From an uncultured Bacillota bacterium (GTDB lineage: Bacteria; Bacillota_I; Bacilli_A; RF39; UBA660), in the NCBI GenBank assembly GCA_947650795.1, contig CANSWR010000007.1:1-43614 (forward strand): a DNA stretch of 43,614 nucleotides, read 5' to 3'. A model generated the notes under the pieces. The model had not been told where the DNA came from. It did not search any database and saw only the letters and a program-made list of their open reading frames with translations. This document shows positions 18,390-26,293 of the stretch, piece after piece; position 1 is the first letter of the stretch, and each line of letters opens with the position of its first letter. Made by a program: the position numbers and the translations under genes.

Positions 18390-19012
18390 TATTTAAGCAC
18401 CTCCTCTATTTTTGTTACACTTGCTTCGTCTATTAGTAAATTATCTGATCCAACTAAATCTAATACATTGATACTTGTAGGTTCAATGATATGTATATTT
18501 TGTAAGTTTCTAGACGCTAATGCTACATTTCCATTTTCTCCATCTGTTACTATTAAAGTTTTTCCATTTAGTTTTAATGTATCTAAAATATTATTAAAAT
18601 CTTTAGTTTTTGGAGTAGATAATTCTAAACTATCAACTACGCATAAGTTTTTATTTTGATATTTGTCAGAAAGAGCACTTTTTAATGCAAGGCGTCTTTC
18701 TTTTTTATTCATTTTGAAACTGTAGTCTCTAGGAGTAGGTCCTAATGCAACGCCTCCACCTACCCATTGTGCAGCTCTTATTGAACCTTGACGAGCACGG
18801 CCAGTTCCTTTTTGTCTCCATGGTTTACGTCCACCACCGCTTACTTCGCTTCTATCTTTTGTTTTGTGAGTTCCTTGTCTAAGTGAAGCGCTTTGTAATC
18901 TAATAGCGTCTGTTAAAACTACTTCGTTTATTTCTATATTCCATATTTCATCATTTAAAGTGATATCTTTTTTTGATTCACCATTAAGTGATAATACTTT
19001 AGTTTTTGCCAT
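18389..19012 (-). CDS. rplD: 50S ribosomal protein L4
   Basis: 207 residues. The extended loop with GGGRKPWRQKGTGRARQGSIRAAQWVGGGVALGP reaches into the exit tunnel. In gamma-proteobacteria L4 represses its own operon through the S10 leader; whether it binds the structured leader here is unknown. The start overlaps the rplC stop (TAATG). Confidence 0.97.
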   Translation of the reverse strand: MAKTKVLSLNGESKKDITLNDEIWNIEINEVVLTDAIRLQSASLRQGTHKTKDRSEVSGGGRKPWRQKGTGRARQGSIRAAQWVGGGVALGPTPRDYSFKMNKKERRLALKSALSDKYQNKNLCVVDSLELSTPKTKDFNNILDTLKLNGKTLIVTDGENGNVALASRNLQNIHIIEPTSINVLDLVGSDNLLIDEASVTKIEEVLK

Positions 19013-19836
19013 TACTCTTCACCTTCCTTTTGTGAAGTTTCTTCTGTTACTTCTTCATTGTTTTCAGTTTCAGTTGGTGTTTCAGTTAATTCTTCTGTTT
19101 CTGCTGAAGTTTCATTAACATTGTCAACTTCTTCAGTTATAACTTCATTTGTAGCTTCAATTTCTTCTTCTATAATATAAGAAACTAATTCTTTTGCTTC
19201 ATTTTTTCCACCATTTTTTACTGCTGTTTTTATTAGTACATAACCTTTTTTAGGTCCTGGAACGTTTCCGCTTACAAGTAAACAACTATTTTCAACATCT
19301 ACTGCTATTATTTCAAGATTTTGTATAGTTACTTGCTCATTACCCATATGTCCTGGTAATTTTTTACCTTTCAATACTCTCATTGGTAACATTGATCCAC
19401 GAGAACCTGGTTTTCTGTGATAATGTGATCCATGTGTCATTGGTCCACGTGAGAAGTTATGTCTTTTAATTGTTCCTTGGAAGCCTTTACCTTTTGATGT
19501 TCCTGTTACATCTACTAGTTCTCCAGCTTCAAACGCATCTACACCGATTACTTGTCCAACTTCATATGATGTAACATCTAATCCTTTTATTTCTTTTAAG
19601 AAGCGCTTAGGTGTAGTATTTGCTTTTTTTGCATGTCCCATTTCTGGTTTGTTAGATACTTTTTCACGTTTGTTAAAAGCACCCAACTGAATGCTATTAT
19701 ACCCATCTTTTTCCACTGTTTTAATTTGAGTTACAACATTCGATTCAACTTCAATAACAGTTACTGGTATAAGTTTTCCGTCAGTTAAGAATACCTCTGT
19801 CATCCCAACTTTACGGCCTAAGATTCCTTTTGTCAT
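19012..19836 (-). CDS. rplC: 50S ribosomal protein L3 with acidic C-terminal tail
   Basis: 274 residues. The canonical L3 fold occupies about 1-215 ([16 protein letters not shown]; the loop [33 protein letters not shown] near the peptidyl transferase centre). The last about 55 residues are a Glu/Thr/Asn-rich acidic tail ([15 protein letters not shown]...), absent from typical L3 of about 210 residues. No stop or frameshift separates the two parts. The tail may be disordered and surface exposed. Confidence 0.96.
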   Translation of the reverse strand: MTKGILGRKVGMTEVFLTDGKLIPVTVIEVESNVVTQIKTVEKDGYNSIQLGAFNKREKVSNKPEMGHAKKANTTPKRFLKEIKGLDVTSYEVGQVIGVDAFEAGELVDVTGTSKGKGFQGTIKRHNFSRGPMTHGSHYHRKPGSRGSMLPMRVLKGKKLPGHMGNEQVTIQNLEIIAVDVENSCLLVSGNVPGPKKGYVLIKTAVKNGGKNEAKELVSYIIEEEIEATNEVITEEVDNVNETSAETEELTETPTETENNEEVTEETSQKEGEE

Positions 19837-19857
19837 TTCATTTCCTCCCTATAAATT

Positions 19858-20166
19858 TTACATTTTAATTTCGATATCTACTCCACTAGGTAAGTCTAAG
19901 TGCGATAACGCATCAACTGTTTCTTTACTTGGACTTTCAATATCAATCAATCTCTTGTGTGTACGCATCTCGAATTGTTCACGTGAATCTTTATATTTGT
20001 GAACTGCTCTTAAGATTGTAAATTTTTCTACGTCAGTTGGTAGTGGAACTGGTCCAGATACTATACCACCTGTTCTTTTTACTGTATCAACAATCTTGCT
20101 TGCTGCTCCGTCCAATATTCTATGGTCGTAAGCTTTTAGTCTGATACGAACTTTTTCCTTTGCCAT
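19858..20166 (-). CDS. rpsJ: 30S ribosomal protein S10
   Basis: 102 residues. [39 protein letters not shown], and [23 protein letters not shown] are the S10 signatures. S10 (NusE) also pairs with NusB in antitermination at boxA. First gene of the operon, led by AAGGAGGG and a structured leader of about 120 nt. Confidence 0.97.
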   Translation of the reverse strand: MAKEKVRIRLKAYDHRILDGAASKIVDTVKRTGGIVSGPVPLPTDVEKFTILRAVHKYKDSREQFEMRTHKRLIDIESPSKETVDALSHLDLPSGVDIEIKM

Positions 20167-20287
20167 TTTTTACCCTCCTTCGCCTATTTTAAATAGACCC
20201 GCTCGACATAAATTACCTGATACTAAATTAAATCTTTACAACTTAACCGGGTGTATCAGCAACCTTATGCTTCCCTGCAGTCATACA
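20167..20287 (-). promoter_or_regulatory. structured 5' leader of the ribosomal operon
   Basis: About 120 nt of transcribed leader. On the RNA strand CUGAUAC (20253-20259) pairs with GUAUCAG (20217-20223); inside its loop ACCCG (20248-20252) can pair with downstream CGGGU (20197-20201), giving a pseudoknot or two exclusive folds. A third stem CUAUUU/AAAUAG (20184-20196) lies next to the ribosome binding site. GC content is clearly above the surroundings. Likely autoregulatory, but the ligand is not known to me. Confidence 0.6.
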
Positions 20288-20293
20288 GTATCC

Positions 20294-20322
20294 ATTGTAT
20301 AACATAAATAGGGAAATTGCAA
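20294..20322 (-). promoter_or_regulatory. promoter of the S10-spc-alpha operon
   Basis: Minus strand: TTGCAA (20317-20322), 17 bp, TACAAT (20294-20299). Predicted start near 20287. No other strong promoter was found upstream of rpsJ. Confidence 0.7.
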
Positions 20323-20440
20323 CAATTTTTTCACAAAACTTTCAGAATTTATTCGTTTGGTTTTATTTATTCTAATAAGGCGTCATTTAATGATATGTTT
20401 CTTTTTAAGAATTTAGTATTAGGCATGTTATTTTTTTGTA

Positions 20441-20469
20441 TTTACATATTCTTTATTATAATGTATATT
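20441..20469 (+). promoter_or_regulatory. promoter of the methyltransferase gene
   Basis: TTTACA (20441-20446), 17 bp, TATATT (20464-20469), about 24 bp before the start codon. It diverges from the ribosomal operon promoter. Confidence 0.55.
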
Positions 20470-20492
20470 ATTTTTTATTAAAGGAGTTTTTT

Positions 20493-21605
20493 ATGTATAT
20501 ACAAGTTTTAGTGGATTTTGATATTTTAGGAGATTATAATACAAAGAAAAAGCAATTTGATGAAAATTTAGATACTTTAAATAAAATAGGAAGTATATAT
20601 AAAACACATTTATTTATTTCTTTAAAGGATATTGATTTTTTTAATTCTTTAAATATAAATGATAACATAATTATTTGTATAGAAGAAAATATTGCCAATA
20701 AAGATGAGTTTATTCTTAAATGCAAAGAAAATAGTGAATGGATATTATATTTTAGAAATAAAATACAAACTGTAATGTGTGAGAATAATATTGTTTATGC
20801 TCCTATAGAACTTAAAGAGGATATTAGTATTTTTAAAAATATTAGTTTTACTGAACATGCAAAAAATAAAAAGTATTATCATGATTTTTCAAATTATTAT
20901 ATGTATACTTTAGCTAATGATACTCAAAAAGAAGGGGAATTTTTAATTAAAGTTTTCAAAAAGTTTTTGAAGAAGGATACTGGTAATGTTTTAGATTGTT
21001 GCTGCGGGGTTGGAAGACATGCTTATATTTTAGCTATGAATGGATTTAGAGTTAGTGGGTTCGATTTTTCTAGCGATCAAATAGAGAATGCTAAGAAAAT
21101 TCATGGTCATATAAATATAGATTATAATGTTATGGATGCTAGATATTTTGATTTTGAAGATAAAGATTTTGATATGTCTTATTGTATGTGGACCACTTAT
21201 AATTATTTTTCTTTAGATGAGGATTTTAAAAAATTTATATTAGCAAATTATAATCATCAAAAAGAAGGTGGAATATTAGTTTTGGATAGTAAAAATATTC
21301 CAAGATTAGATTTTCATAGATTATATAATAGATATACTGAAAAAGAGAATTTTAAAATGGATATATTAATTAATAAGTATGTTTACAATAATATTCAAAA
21401 TTCTCAATATTTTCTTTTTATAAATGACGAAGGTAATAATAAATTCTTTTTTGATGATGAATTTGTAAGATTTTATACTATAGCAGAGCTAAAAAATATT
21501 ATTTCTGGACTTTATGAATTAGTTGATATTTACGGAGATTTTGATATGAATAGGTATGATGAAAAAAATAGTAATAGGTTCATTGTAATTTTAAGAAGAA
21601 AATAA
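20493..21605 (+). CDS. class I SAM-dependent methyltransferase with unknown N-terminal domain
   Basis: About 370 residues from ATG 20493, which follows AAAGGAG; the longer frame to 20436 runs through the promoter. The C-terminal half holds a Rossmann methyltransferase: motif I NVLDCCCGVGRHAYILA (about 165-181), an acidic end of strand 2 (SGFDFSSDQIENAKK), motif II/III DARYFDFEDKDFDMSYCMW. The residues resemble small-molecule or protein methyltransferases, but the substrate is unknown. The N-terminal about 145 residues (MYIQVLVDFDILGDYNTKKK...) are not recognised and may recognise the substrate. Single gene with its own promoter and terminator. Confidence 0.75.
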   Translation: MYIQVLVDFDILGDYNTKKKQFDENLDTLNKIGSIYKTHLFISLKDIDFFNSLNINDNIIICIEENIANKDEFILKCKENSEWILYFRNKIQTVMCENNIVYAPIELKEDISIFKNISFTEHAKNKKYYHDFSNYYMYTLANDTQKEGEFLIKVFKKFLKKDTGNVLDCCCGVGRHAYILAMNGFRVSGFDFSSDQIENAKKIHGHINIDYNVMDARYFDFEDKDFDMSYCMWTTYNYFSLDEDFKKFILANYNHQKEGGILVLDSKNIPRLDFHRLYNRYTEKENFKMDILINKYVYNNIQNSQYFLFINDEGNNKFFFDDEFVRFYTIAELKNIISGLYELVDIYGDFDMNRYDEKNSNRFIVILRRK

Positions 21606-21635
21606 GTTTTAAACTAAAAAGGGTAGGGGGATAAA

Positions 21636-21680
21636 TAAAAAGGCTGTAATGAAATAATTTCATTCAGCTTTTTTTATTTT
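21636..21680. terminator. bidirectional terminator
   Basis: GCTGTAATGAAAT pairs with ATTTCATTCAGC (stem about 21643-21668). A T-run follows on each strand, so it serves the methyltransferase gene (plus) and the cassette ending at 21674 (minus). Confidence 0.85.
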
Positions 21681-22231
21681 TTATTTAATTTTTGCTTTAC
21701 CATTTTTGAAAATTCTGGATAAACTTCTAATAAGTCATCTATTGCACCTGTAAGTCCAGAGTTTTCAAAGTTTATATATTTTTCTATCAAATCACTATTA
21801 TCTAATGGAATACTTTTAGGTCTATTAGGATACCTATATATTATTAAATTACCTTTTTTCTCTTCTTCTGTAATTTCTTCTAGTATATTTTTACAATACG
21901 TTTTGTTTAATGGTTTGATACTTTCTTCAAAAGAAATAACTTCTTGTCCCCACAGATAATCATAATGATTAAACGTACTTCCGTCTAATTCATATATGTA
22001 TCCATCTGTATTGTATATGTTATTTAATAAACCTGGTCTACGTTCTAGTAAAATTAGTTTTCCATTTATTGTAGCTATCATAGTATCTAAATCTTTTCTA
22101 CTTTCGACCATGAATAACATCGCAATAAGCTTTGATGGTGTAGCATATATACATTTTTGTTGATGTGTACTGATGTTCGGTTTAATTGTTTCTAAATTAC
22201 CATTTTTACTTCCATGATAAACTATTTCCAT
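21674..22231 (-). CDS. uncharacterised YHGS/YATPS protein, possible ART-like fold
   Basis: 185 residues, soluble. Seen: VYHGSKNGNLETIKP at the N-terminus, CIYATPSKLIAMLF about 25 residues later, and WGQEVISFEE near 92. The order His-Tyr...Tyr...Glu (YHGS, YATPS, GQE) resembles the H-Y-E pattern of diphtheria-type ADP-ribosyltransferase folds and KptA-like proteins, but the similarity is only motif-level; enzyme activity is not shown. It is the last gene of a three-gene unit, overlapping the 70-residue gene by 10 nt, which indicates coupled translation. ATG has AAGGAG upstream. Confidence 0.5.
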   Translation of the reverse strand: MEIVYHGSKNGNLETIKPNISTHQQKCIYATPSKLIAMLFMVESRKDLDTMIATINGKLILLERRPGLLNNIYNTDGYIYELDGSTFNHYDYLWGQEVISFEESIKPLNKTYCKNILEEITEEEKKGNLIIYRYPNRPKSIPLDNSDLIEKYINFENSGLTGAIDDLLEVYPEFSKMVKQKLNKK

Positions 22232-22434
22232 TTATTAGCTCCTTGTACTTTACTATCAATATATGTAACTAATTCTTTAATGTCTTCATCGTTTTTTGCT
22301 TTATAATTATTAAGTTTTGTATCTATATCTCTTTTTAATTTTTTAGAAGGATTATTAGGGCTTTCTAATTCTTTTTTTACTTGTACGATTTGCTTTTCAA
22401 TATCTTTTATTAATTCTTTTACATCATTTTCCAT
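22222..22434 (-). CDS. small helical protein, 70 aa
   Basis: Not recognised. It is strongly charged and predicted helical/coiled (VKELIKDIEKQIVQVKKELE, then a Pro-Asn break, then a second helix). It sits between the DUF6624 gene (9-bp gap) and the YHGS gene (10-nt overlap), with a good AGGAG site, so it is probably real. Its size and place would suit a partner or antitoxin of the next gene, an inference only. Confidence 0.6.
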   Translation of the reverse strand: MENDVKELIKDIEKQIVQVKKELESPNNPSKKLKRDIDTKLNNYKAKNDEDIKELVTYIDSKVQGANKWK

Positions 22435-22443
22435 TTTTATCTC

Positions 22444-23016
22444 CTATTTCTTTTTAAATTCTCCATTTGTCCAAGTTAAATCATAGGATTCAAGATATTC
22501 TTTCATAGGTGGAAGTCCAACAGTTGCACGTCTTTCATCCACCTTTTCAGGATATACTAAAGGCTCTACAACATAGTGTCCTAATTCCTCATTATATATT
22601 AATTGTGTTCCATATATTTGTTTTTTACCCTGTTTTACTAGTATTCTATCTTGTAACATTGCTAAGTCACATTTTCTAGCATTTCCAAGTTCTACCGCTT
22701 TTTCCATTATAGGAAAATATTTTATTTGTGTATCTAAACTAGCATGTTGTATTACTAAAAATATTGCTTCGCTTTCTTTAAAACCTATTATATCTTTACT
22801 TAACCAACCATATTGTTCTAATATTATTTCTATACGTTCTAAATTCTTTTTATCTAACATTGCTGTTTTTTCAATTATTTCTTGTACTTCTTTAGAATTT
22901 TGACCATATTGATCTAATAATTTCCTTGAAACTTTTCTATATTTCTGGTCATCTTCAAATACCTGATTTAATATTTTTTTAAGTTTTTCTACCACATCAC
23001 TAGATATCTCTTTCAT
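22444..23016 (-). CDS. DUF6624 family protein
   Basis: 190 residues, soluble. The family core is visible: a helical N-terminus, YGWLSKDIIGFKESEAIFLVIQHASLDTQIKYFPIM, then LAMLQDRILVKQGKKQIYGTQLIYNEELGHYVVEPL and a C-terminal RRATVGLPPMKEYLE. Function of DUF6624 is not established. First gene of the three-gene unit, with AAGGAG before the ATG. No sure promoter could be picked. Confidence 0.75.
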   Translation of the reverse strand: MKEISSDVVEKLKKILNQVFEDDQKYRKVSRKLLDQYGQNSKEVQEIIEKTAMLDKKNLERIEIILEQYGWLSKDIIGFKESEAIFLVIQHASLDTQIKYFPIMEKAVELGNARKCDLAMLQDRILVKQGKKQIYGTQLIYNEELGHYVVEPLVYPEKVDERRATVGLPPMKEYLESYDLTWTNGEFKKK

Positions 23017-23097
23017 ATACTTACTCCTTAAATTTATAATATCATTATTTGTTTTTTTAGTCTATTTATTTTGGTATAGTTTACAGAGAATAGAAGA

Positions 23098-23125
23098 TAA
23101 AAAAATGAATTATTAGCTAATCCAT
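23098..23125 (-). terminator. terminator after the broken kinase gene
   Basis: Minus strand: ATGGATT - AGCTAAT - AATTCAT with one G-T pair, then seven T. Confidence 0.6.
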
Positions 23126-23136
23126 AGTTTTTTTAG

Positions 23137-23692
23137 TTACATATCTTTTCCTATTATTTTAGTAAGGTCATTCAATACTTTTTCTCTTTCTTCTGCGCGT
23201 TTTGTATTAATCAATTTAAAATTATATTTTTTACAATCTTTAATTAATTTTTCATTTGTATTCAGTATAAATTTAATATTTCTTTCCAAATCTTTCTTCA
23301 CTACAGTATGCAGGCCAATCATATGGTTTAGAATACTTTTTTAAATCATCTCTTATATTATCAATAGTTGCATCTAAGTTTGCAAGATAGTATATTTCTA
23401 CTTGATTTATGTATTTAAAATTTTTCATTAGTTCAGGGGTAAAATCTATGTATTCAAAAACTGAACTGATACCATAATTTTCTGCAAATTCTAAAGCATA
23501 ACTTACCATTTCTTCTAAGAATTTTATATAATAAGGATCTCCTTCTAAATTCGTATACACTTCCTCTAACGAGTCTGTAATAGAATCAAAATTATAAAAA
23601 TTAAAACCTAACTTTTGATGTAATTTCATTGTTAGAGTTGTTTTTCCTGCACGTTTATTTCCACTTATTATAACTATCTTTCCTTTTTTCAC
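23137..23692 (-). pseudogene. P-loop nucleotide kinase-like protein, frameshifted
   Basis: The first 139 residues (from ATG 23692) give a Walker A GNKRAGKTT (11-19), a DSITD-type acidic segment, and run to YDWPAYCSEE before a false tail and stop at 23273. The rest continues in another frame: DLERNIKFILNTNEKLIKDCKKYN...NDLTKIIGKDM to 23137. Taking one A out of the AAA at 23293-23295 joins them as YCSEEDLERNIKF, giving a protein of about 185 residues. It resembles small adenylate/uridylate-kinase-like AAA proteins; substrate unknown. The run is short, so a true mutation is as likely as a sequencing error. Confidence 0.75.
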
Positions 23693-23702
23693 AATAATCC
23701 TC

Positions 23703-25430
23703 TCATTTTCTTGACTTTAATTCACTTTCATATAAATGTTTATAACTTTCACAATTTTTTAGTAATTCTTTATGTGTTCCTTCATTCTTTATAACTCCAT
23801 CTTCTATAAACATTATTCTGTCTGCATTTATGATTGTTGATAGTCTATGTGCAATTATTAAGATTGTATAATCTTTTTTCATATTGTCTATAGCTTTTTG
23901 TATCATTTCTTGCGTTTCATTGTCTAACGCTGAGGTTGCTTCATCGAAAAGTATTATTTCTGTTTTTTGTACAAATGCTCTTGCTATTGCTAAGCGCTGT
24001 TTTTGTCCTCCACTTAGATTTATTCCGCCTTCTCCTATCATCGTATCATATTTTTTTGGAAGTGTCATTATGTAGTCATGAAGACATGCTAATTTACAAG
24101 CTTCAACCATATCTTCTTCTGTTAAATTTTCTTTTACTAGCGTTAGATTTTCTCTTATTGTCATATTAAATATATAAGGATTTTGACTTATTATTGTTAT
24201 GTTTCCTCTTATAGTATCTTTGTCTAATTTTTTTATGTTTATTCCATCTATAGTTATAGTTCCTTTTTGGGGCTCATACATTTTGCATAATAAGTTAAAT
24301 ATTGTTGTTTTTCCAGATCCACTTTTTCCTACGAAAGCTACTGTTTCATTTGCATTTACTTTAAAATTTAATCCTTTTAATACTTTTTCTTTTTTATAAG
24401 AGAAGTATACATTTTTAAATTCAAAATCTCCATTAATATGTGGTAGGTGAGTGCTTCCAAATTTTTCTTTAGAAAATTCTTCTCCTTTTATTACATCAAA
24501 AACACGTTTTGCTGATAAGTTAAAATTCTTTATTATATCTACAATTCTTCCAAAATAATCTACACCATATAATACTGAGCTATAATTCCATAAGATTACA
24601 GCATTTACTGGTATTAAGTACTTTTTCATTAATAAATATATCATTATTAAAATAATTATAAAATCTAATATATTATTAAGAATTGAAGAGAGTAGGTTAT
24701 ATTTTCTACGAATTCCTTGCATTTTGAATAGTTCATTATTAGCGTCTTTTATTTTATTTTGAAATTCATTAATAAATGGTTCTTCTGCATTTAGCATTTT
24801 TATGTCTCTATTTCCTCTAACAAGTTCAGCAATGAATCCACTTGTGCTTTCTTTCTTCTCTCTAACTAGTTTATCTTTTTCATTTATTTTTTTAGCTCTT
24901 ACTTTTTCTATTATAGCTAGAAGTATAGTAGCTATTAATACATATAAAAATACTATTTTACTTATTATAAATATTCCGACATATTTTCCTAAATATGCTA
25001 ATAGATTTGTAATGTACTCAAATAGATTGTAAAATATATCAGCTAAACTAGAAGCATCACTTGATAGTCTTTGTATAAAAACACCACTTCCATTTTCTTC
25101 CATAACTTTATTTTCTAATTTTAAAGTTTCTTTTCCTAATTCTATTTGTATTTTAGTAAAACTATCTTTATAAATTATCTGTGCGATTAGTCTATTAAAG
25201 TAGTTTATTAGACTTCTTGCTAGTTCTATAAATGCAAGTATTATTGCTACAATAAATAGGTTAAATAGGTTATTATTTGAAAGTTCTACCATAATTTTAG
25301 CGTAGTATATAGGCATTAGTATACTAACTATTATTGCTAATATATTGATAAAAAATAATAATATTAACTTTAGCTTTTGATCTTTTGTGTAGTTCCAAGC
25401 AAACTTTAGATTCTTTATAAACTCTTTCAT
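23703..25430 (-). CDS. ABC exporter, fused permease and ATPase
   Basis: 575 residues. Six membrane segments in about 1-310 (type I exporter TMD), then the nucleotide-binding domain from about 335. Walker A GKSGSGKTT (about 370), Q-loop in IISQNPYIFN, signature LSGGQKQRLAIARA, Walker B IILFDEATSALD, and the H-loop IIAHRLSTI are all intact. A half-transporter that must dimerise; substrate unknown (drug, lipid or peptide). Starts 10 bp upstream of the broken kinase gene, so the two may share a transcript. Confidence 0.93.
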   Translation of the reverse strand: MKEFIKNLKFAWNYTKDQKLKLILLFFINILAIIVSILMPIYYAKIMVELSNNNLFNLFIVAIILAFIELARSLINYFNRLIAQIIYKDSFTKIQIELGKETLKLENKVMEENGSGVFIQRLSSDASSLADIFYNLFEYITNLLAYLGKYVGIFIISKIVFLYVLIATILLAIIEKVRAKKINEKDKLVREKKESTSGFIAELVRGNRDIKMLNAEEPFINEFQNKIKDANNELFKMQGIRRKYNLLSSILNNILDFIIILIMIYLLMKKYLIPVNAVILWNYSSVLYGVDYFGRIVDIIKNFNLSAKRVFDVIKGEEFSKEKFGSTHLPHINGDFEFKNVYFSYKKEKVLKGLNFKVNANETVAFVGKSGSGKTTIFNLLCKMYEPQKGTITIDGINIKKLDKDTIRGNITIISQNPYIFNMTIRENLTLVKENLTEEDMVEACKLACLHDYIMTLPKKYDTMIGEGGINLSGGQKQRLAIARAFVQKTEIILFDEATSALDNETQEMIQKAIDNMKKDYTILIIAHRLSTIINADRIMFIEDGVIKNEGTHKELLKNCESYKHLYESELKSRK

Positions 25431-25590
25431 AGGTACTCCTTTTTATTTATAATAACATTTTTATATTATTTAGTCTATTTGTTTAATTTATCTTTACATA
25501 TAAAAAAATTGTTAACAACTGATTAAATATTCACAAAATAAAAAGTCATGACAAATTTTTATGTGCATAACTTTAAAATTATTAACAATA

Positions 25591-26247
25591 CTATTCTGTT
25601 ATCCATAAGCAGTATAATGTTTCAGATAATTCTATATCTTCTGGAGTAAATGTATTTATTATTGTTTGAGCAGTTGTTTTGTAAAGGGATTTTTCTAGCA
25701 TTAATTCAGAGTTAAAATTAGATGGTGAAATATATTCAGTATTAAAAGGCTTAAAATCTACTTTTATACATTGTTTTAATGTTTTGCCTGCTGCTTCTGC
25801 AATTGTTTGAGCTTGTTTTTGAGCATCTTGATATGCTAATTTTAAGATTTGCTTTTGACACTCTTTTTTATTTTTAACACTAAAGTTGACTTTAAATGTT
25901 GGTGGATTTTTTAATAAAGATATATTTTCAATTATTCTTGCAATTATATTTTTATTATAATCAAATTTTAATGTTGCTTCTTGATTATAAGTAAATCCAT
26001 CTTTAATGTATGTTTTTGATATTTCATCATATTTTTCTTCTTCTCTTATAATTATATTTCTAGTTTTCATATCATCAACATTAAATCCAAGTGGTATTAA
26101 TAATTCATTTATAAAATTTTGAACATTGTTAACTCCTAAAGTTAATACTTCATTATAGCTTGGCCCTTTTATATAAAAGTTTAAGTTAAGTATCACTTCA
26201 TTTGGTGTTACAAACGCATTTCCTTTTCCTTCTACTATAATTTCCAT
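25591..26247 (-). CDS. SIMPL domain (DUF541) protein, cytoplasmic form
   Basis: 218 residues. The start IIVEGKGNAFVTPNEVILNLNFYIKG and the internal KKECQKQILKLAYQDAQKQAQTIAEAAGKTL region match SIMPL/DUF541. Most members are secreted or periplasmic, but this one has no signal peptide or membrane segment. Function of the family is poorly known (stress-linked, ring-shaped oligomers). It lies downstream of gpmI, separated by a terminator. ATG follows AAAGGAG. Confidence 0.8.
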   Translation of the reverse strand: MEIIVEGKGNAFVTPNEVILNLNFYIKGPSYNEVLTLGVNNVQNFINELLIPLGFNVDDMKTRNIIIREEEKYDEISKTYIKDGFTYNQEATLKFDYNKNIIARIIENISLLKNPPTFKVNFSVKNKKECQKQILKLAYQDAQKQAQTIAEAAGKTLKQCIKVDFKPFNTEYISPSNFNSELMLEKSLYKTTAQTIINTFTPEDIELSETLYCLWITE

Positions 26248-26270
26248 TTTTTCTCCTTTTATTTATATTT

Positions 26271-26293
26271 AGAAAAAGTGACTATTAGTCACT
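26271..26293 (-). terminator. terminator after gpmI
   Basis: Minus strand: AGTGACT - AAT - AGTCACT, then TTTTTCT. The upstream arm overlaps the gpmI stop codon. Confidence 0.75.

Noticed and set aside
25509-25518. TTGTTAACAA palindrome followed by T-run on the minus strand
   Set aside because: Perfect palindrome without loop space, so no usable terminator; common by chance in such AT-rich DNA.
25561-25570. TTATGCACA DnaA-box-like sequence (minus)
   Set aside because: Only one copy, with no cluster or AT-unwinding element around it, and no replication genes near.
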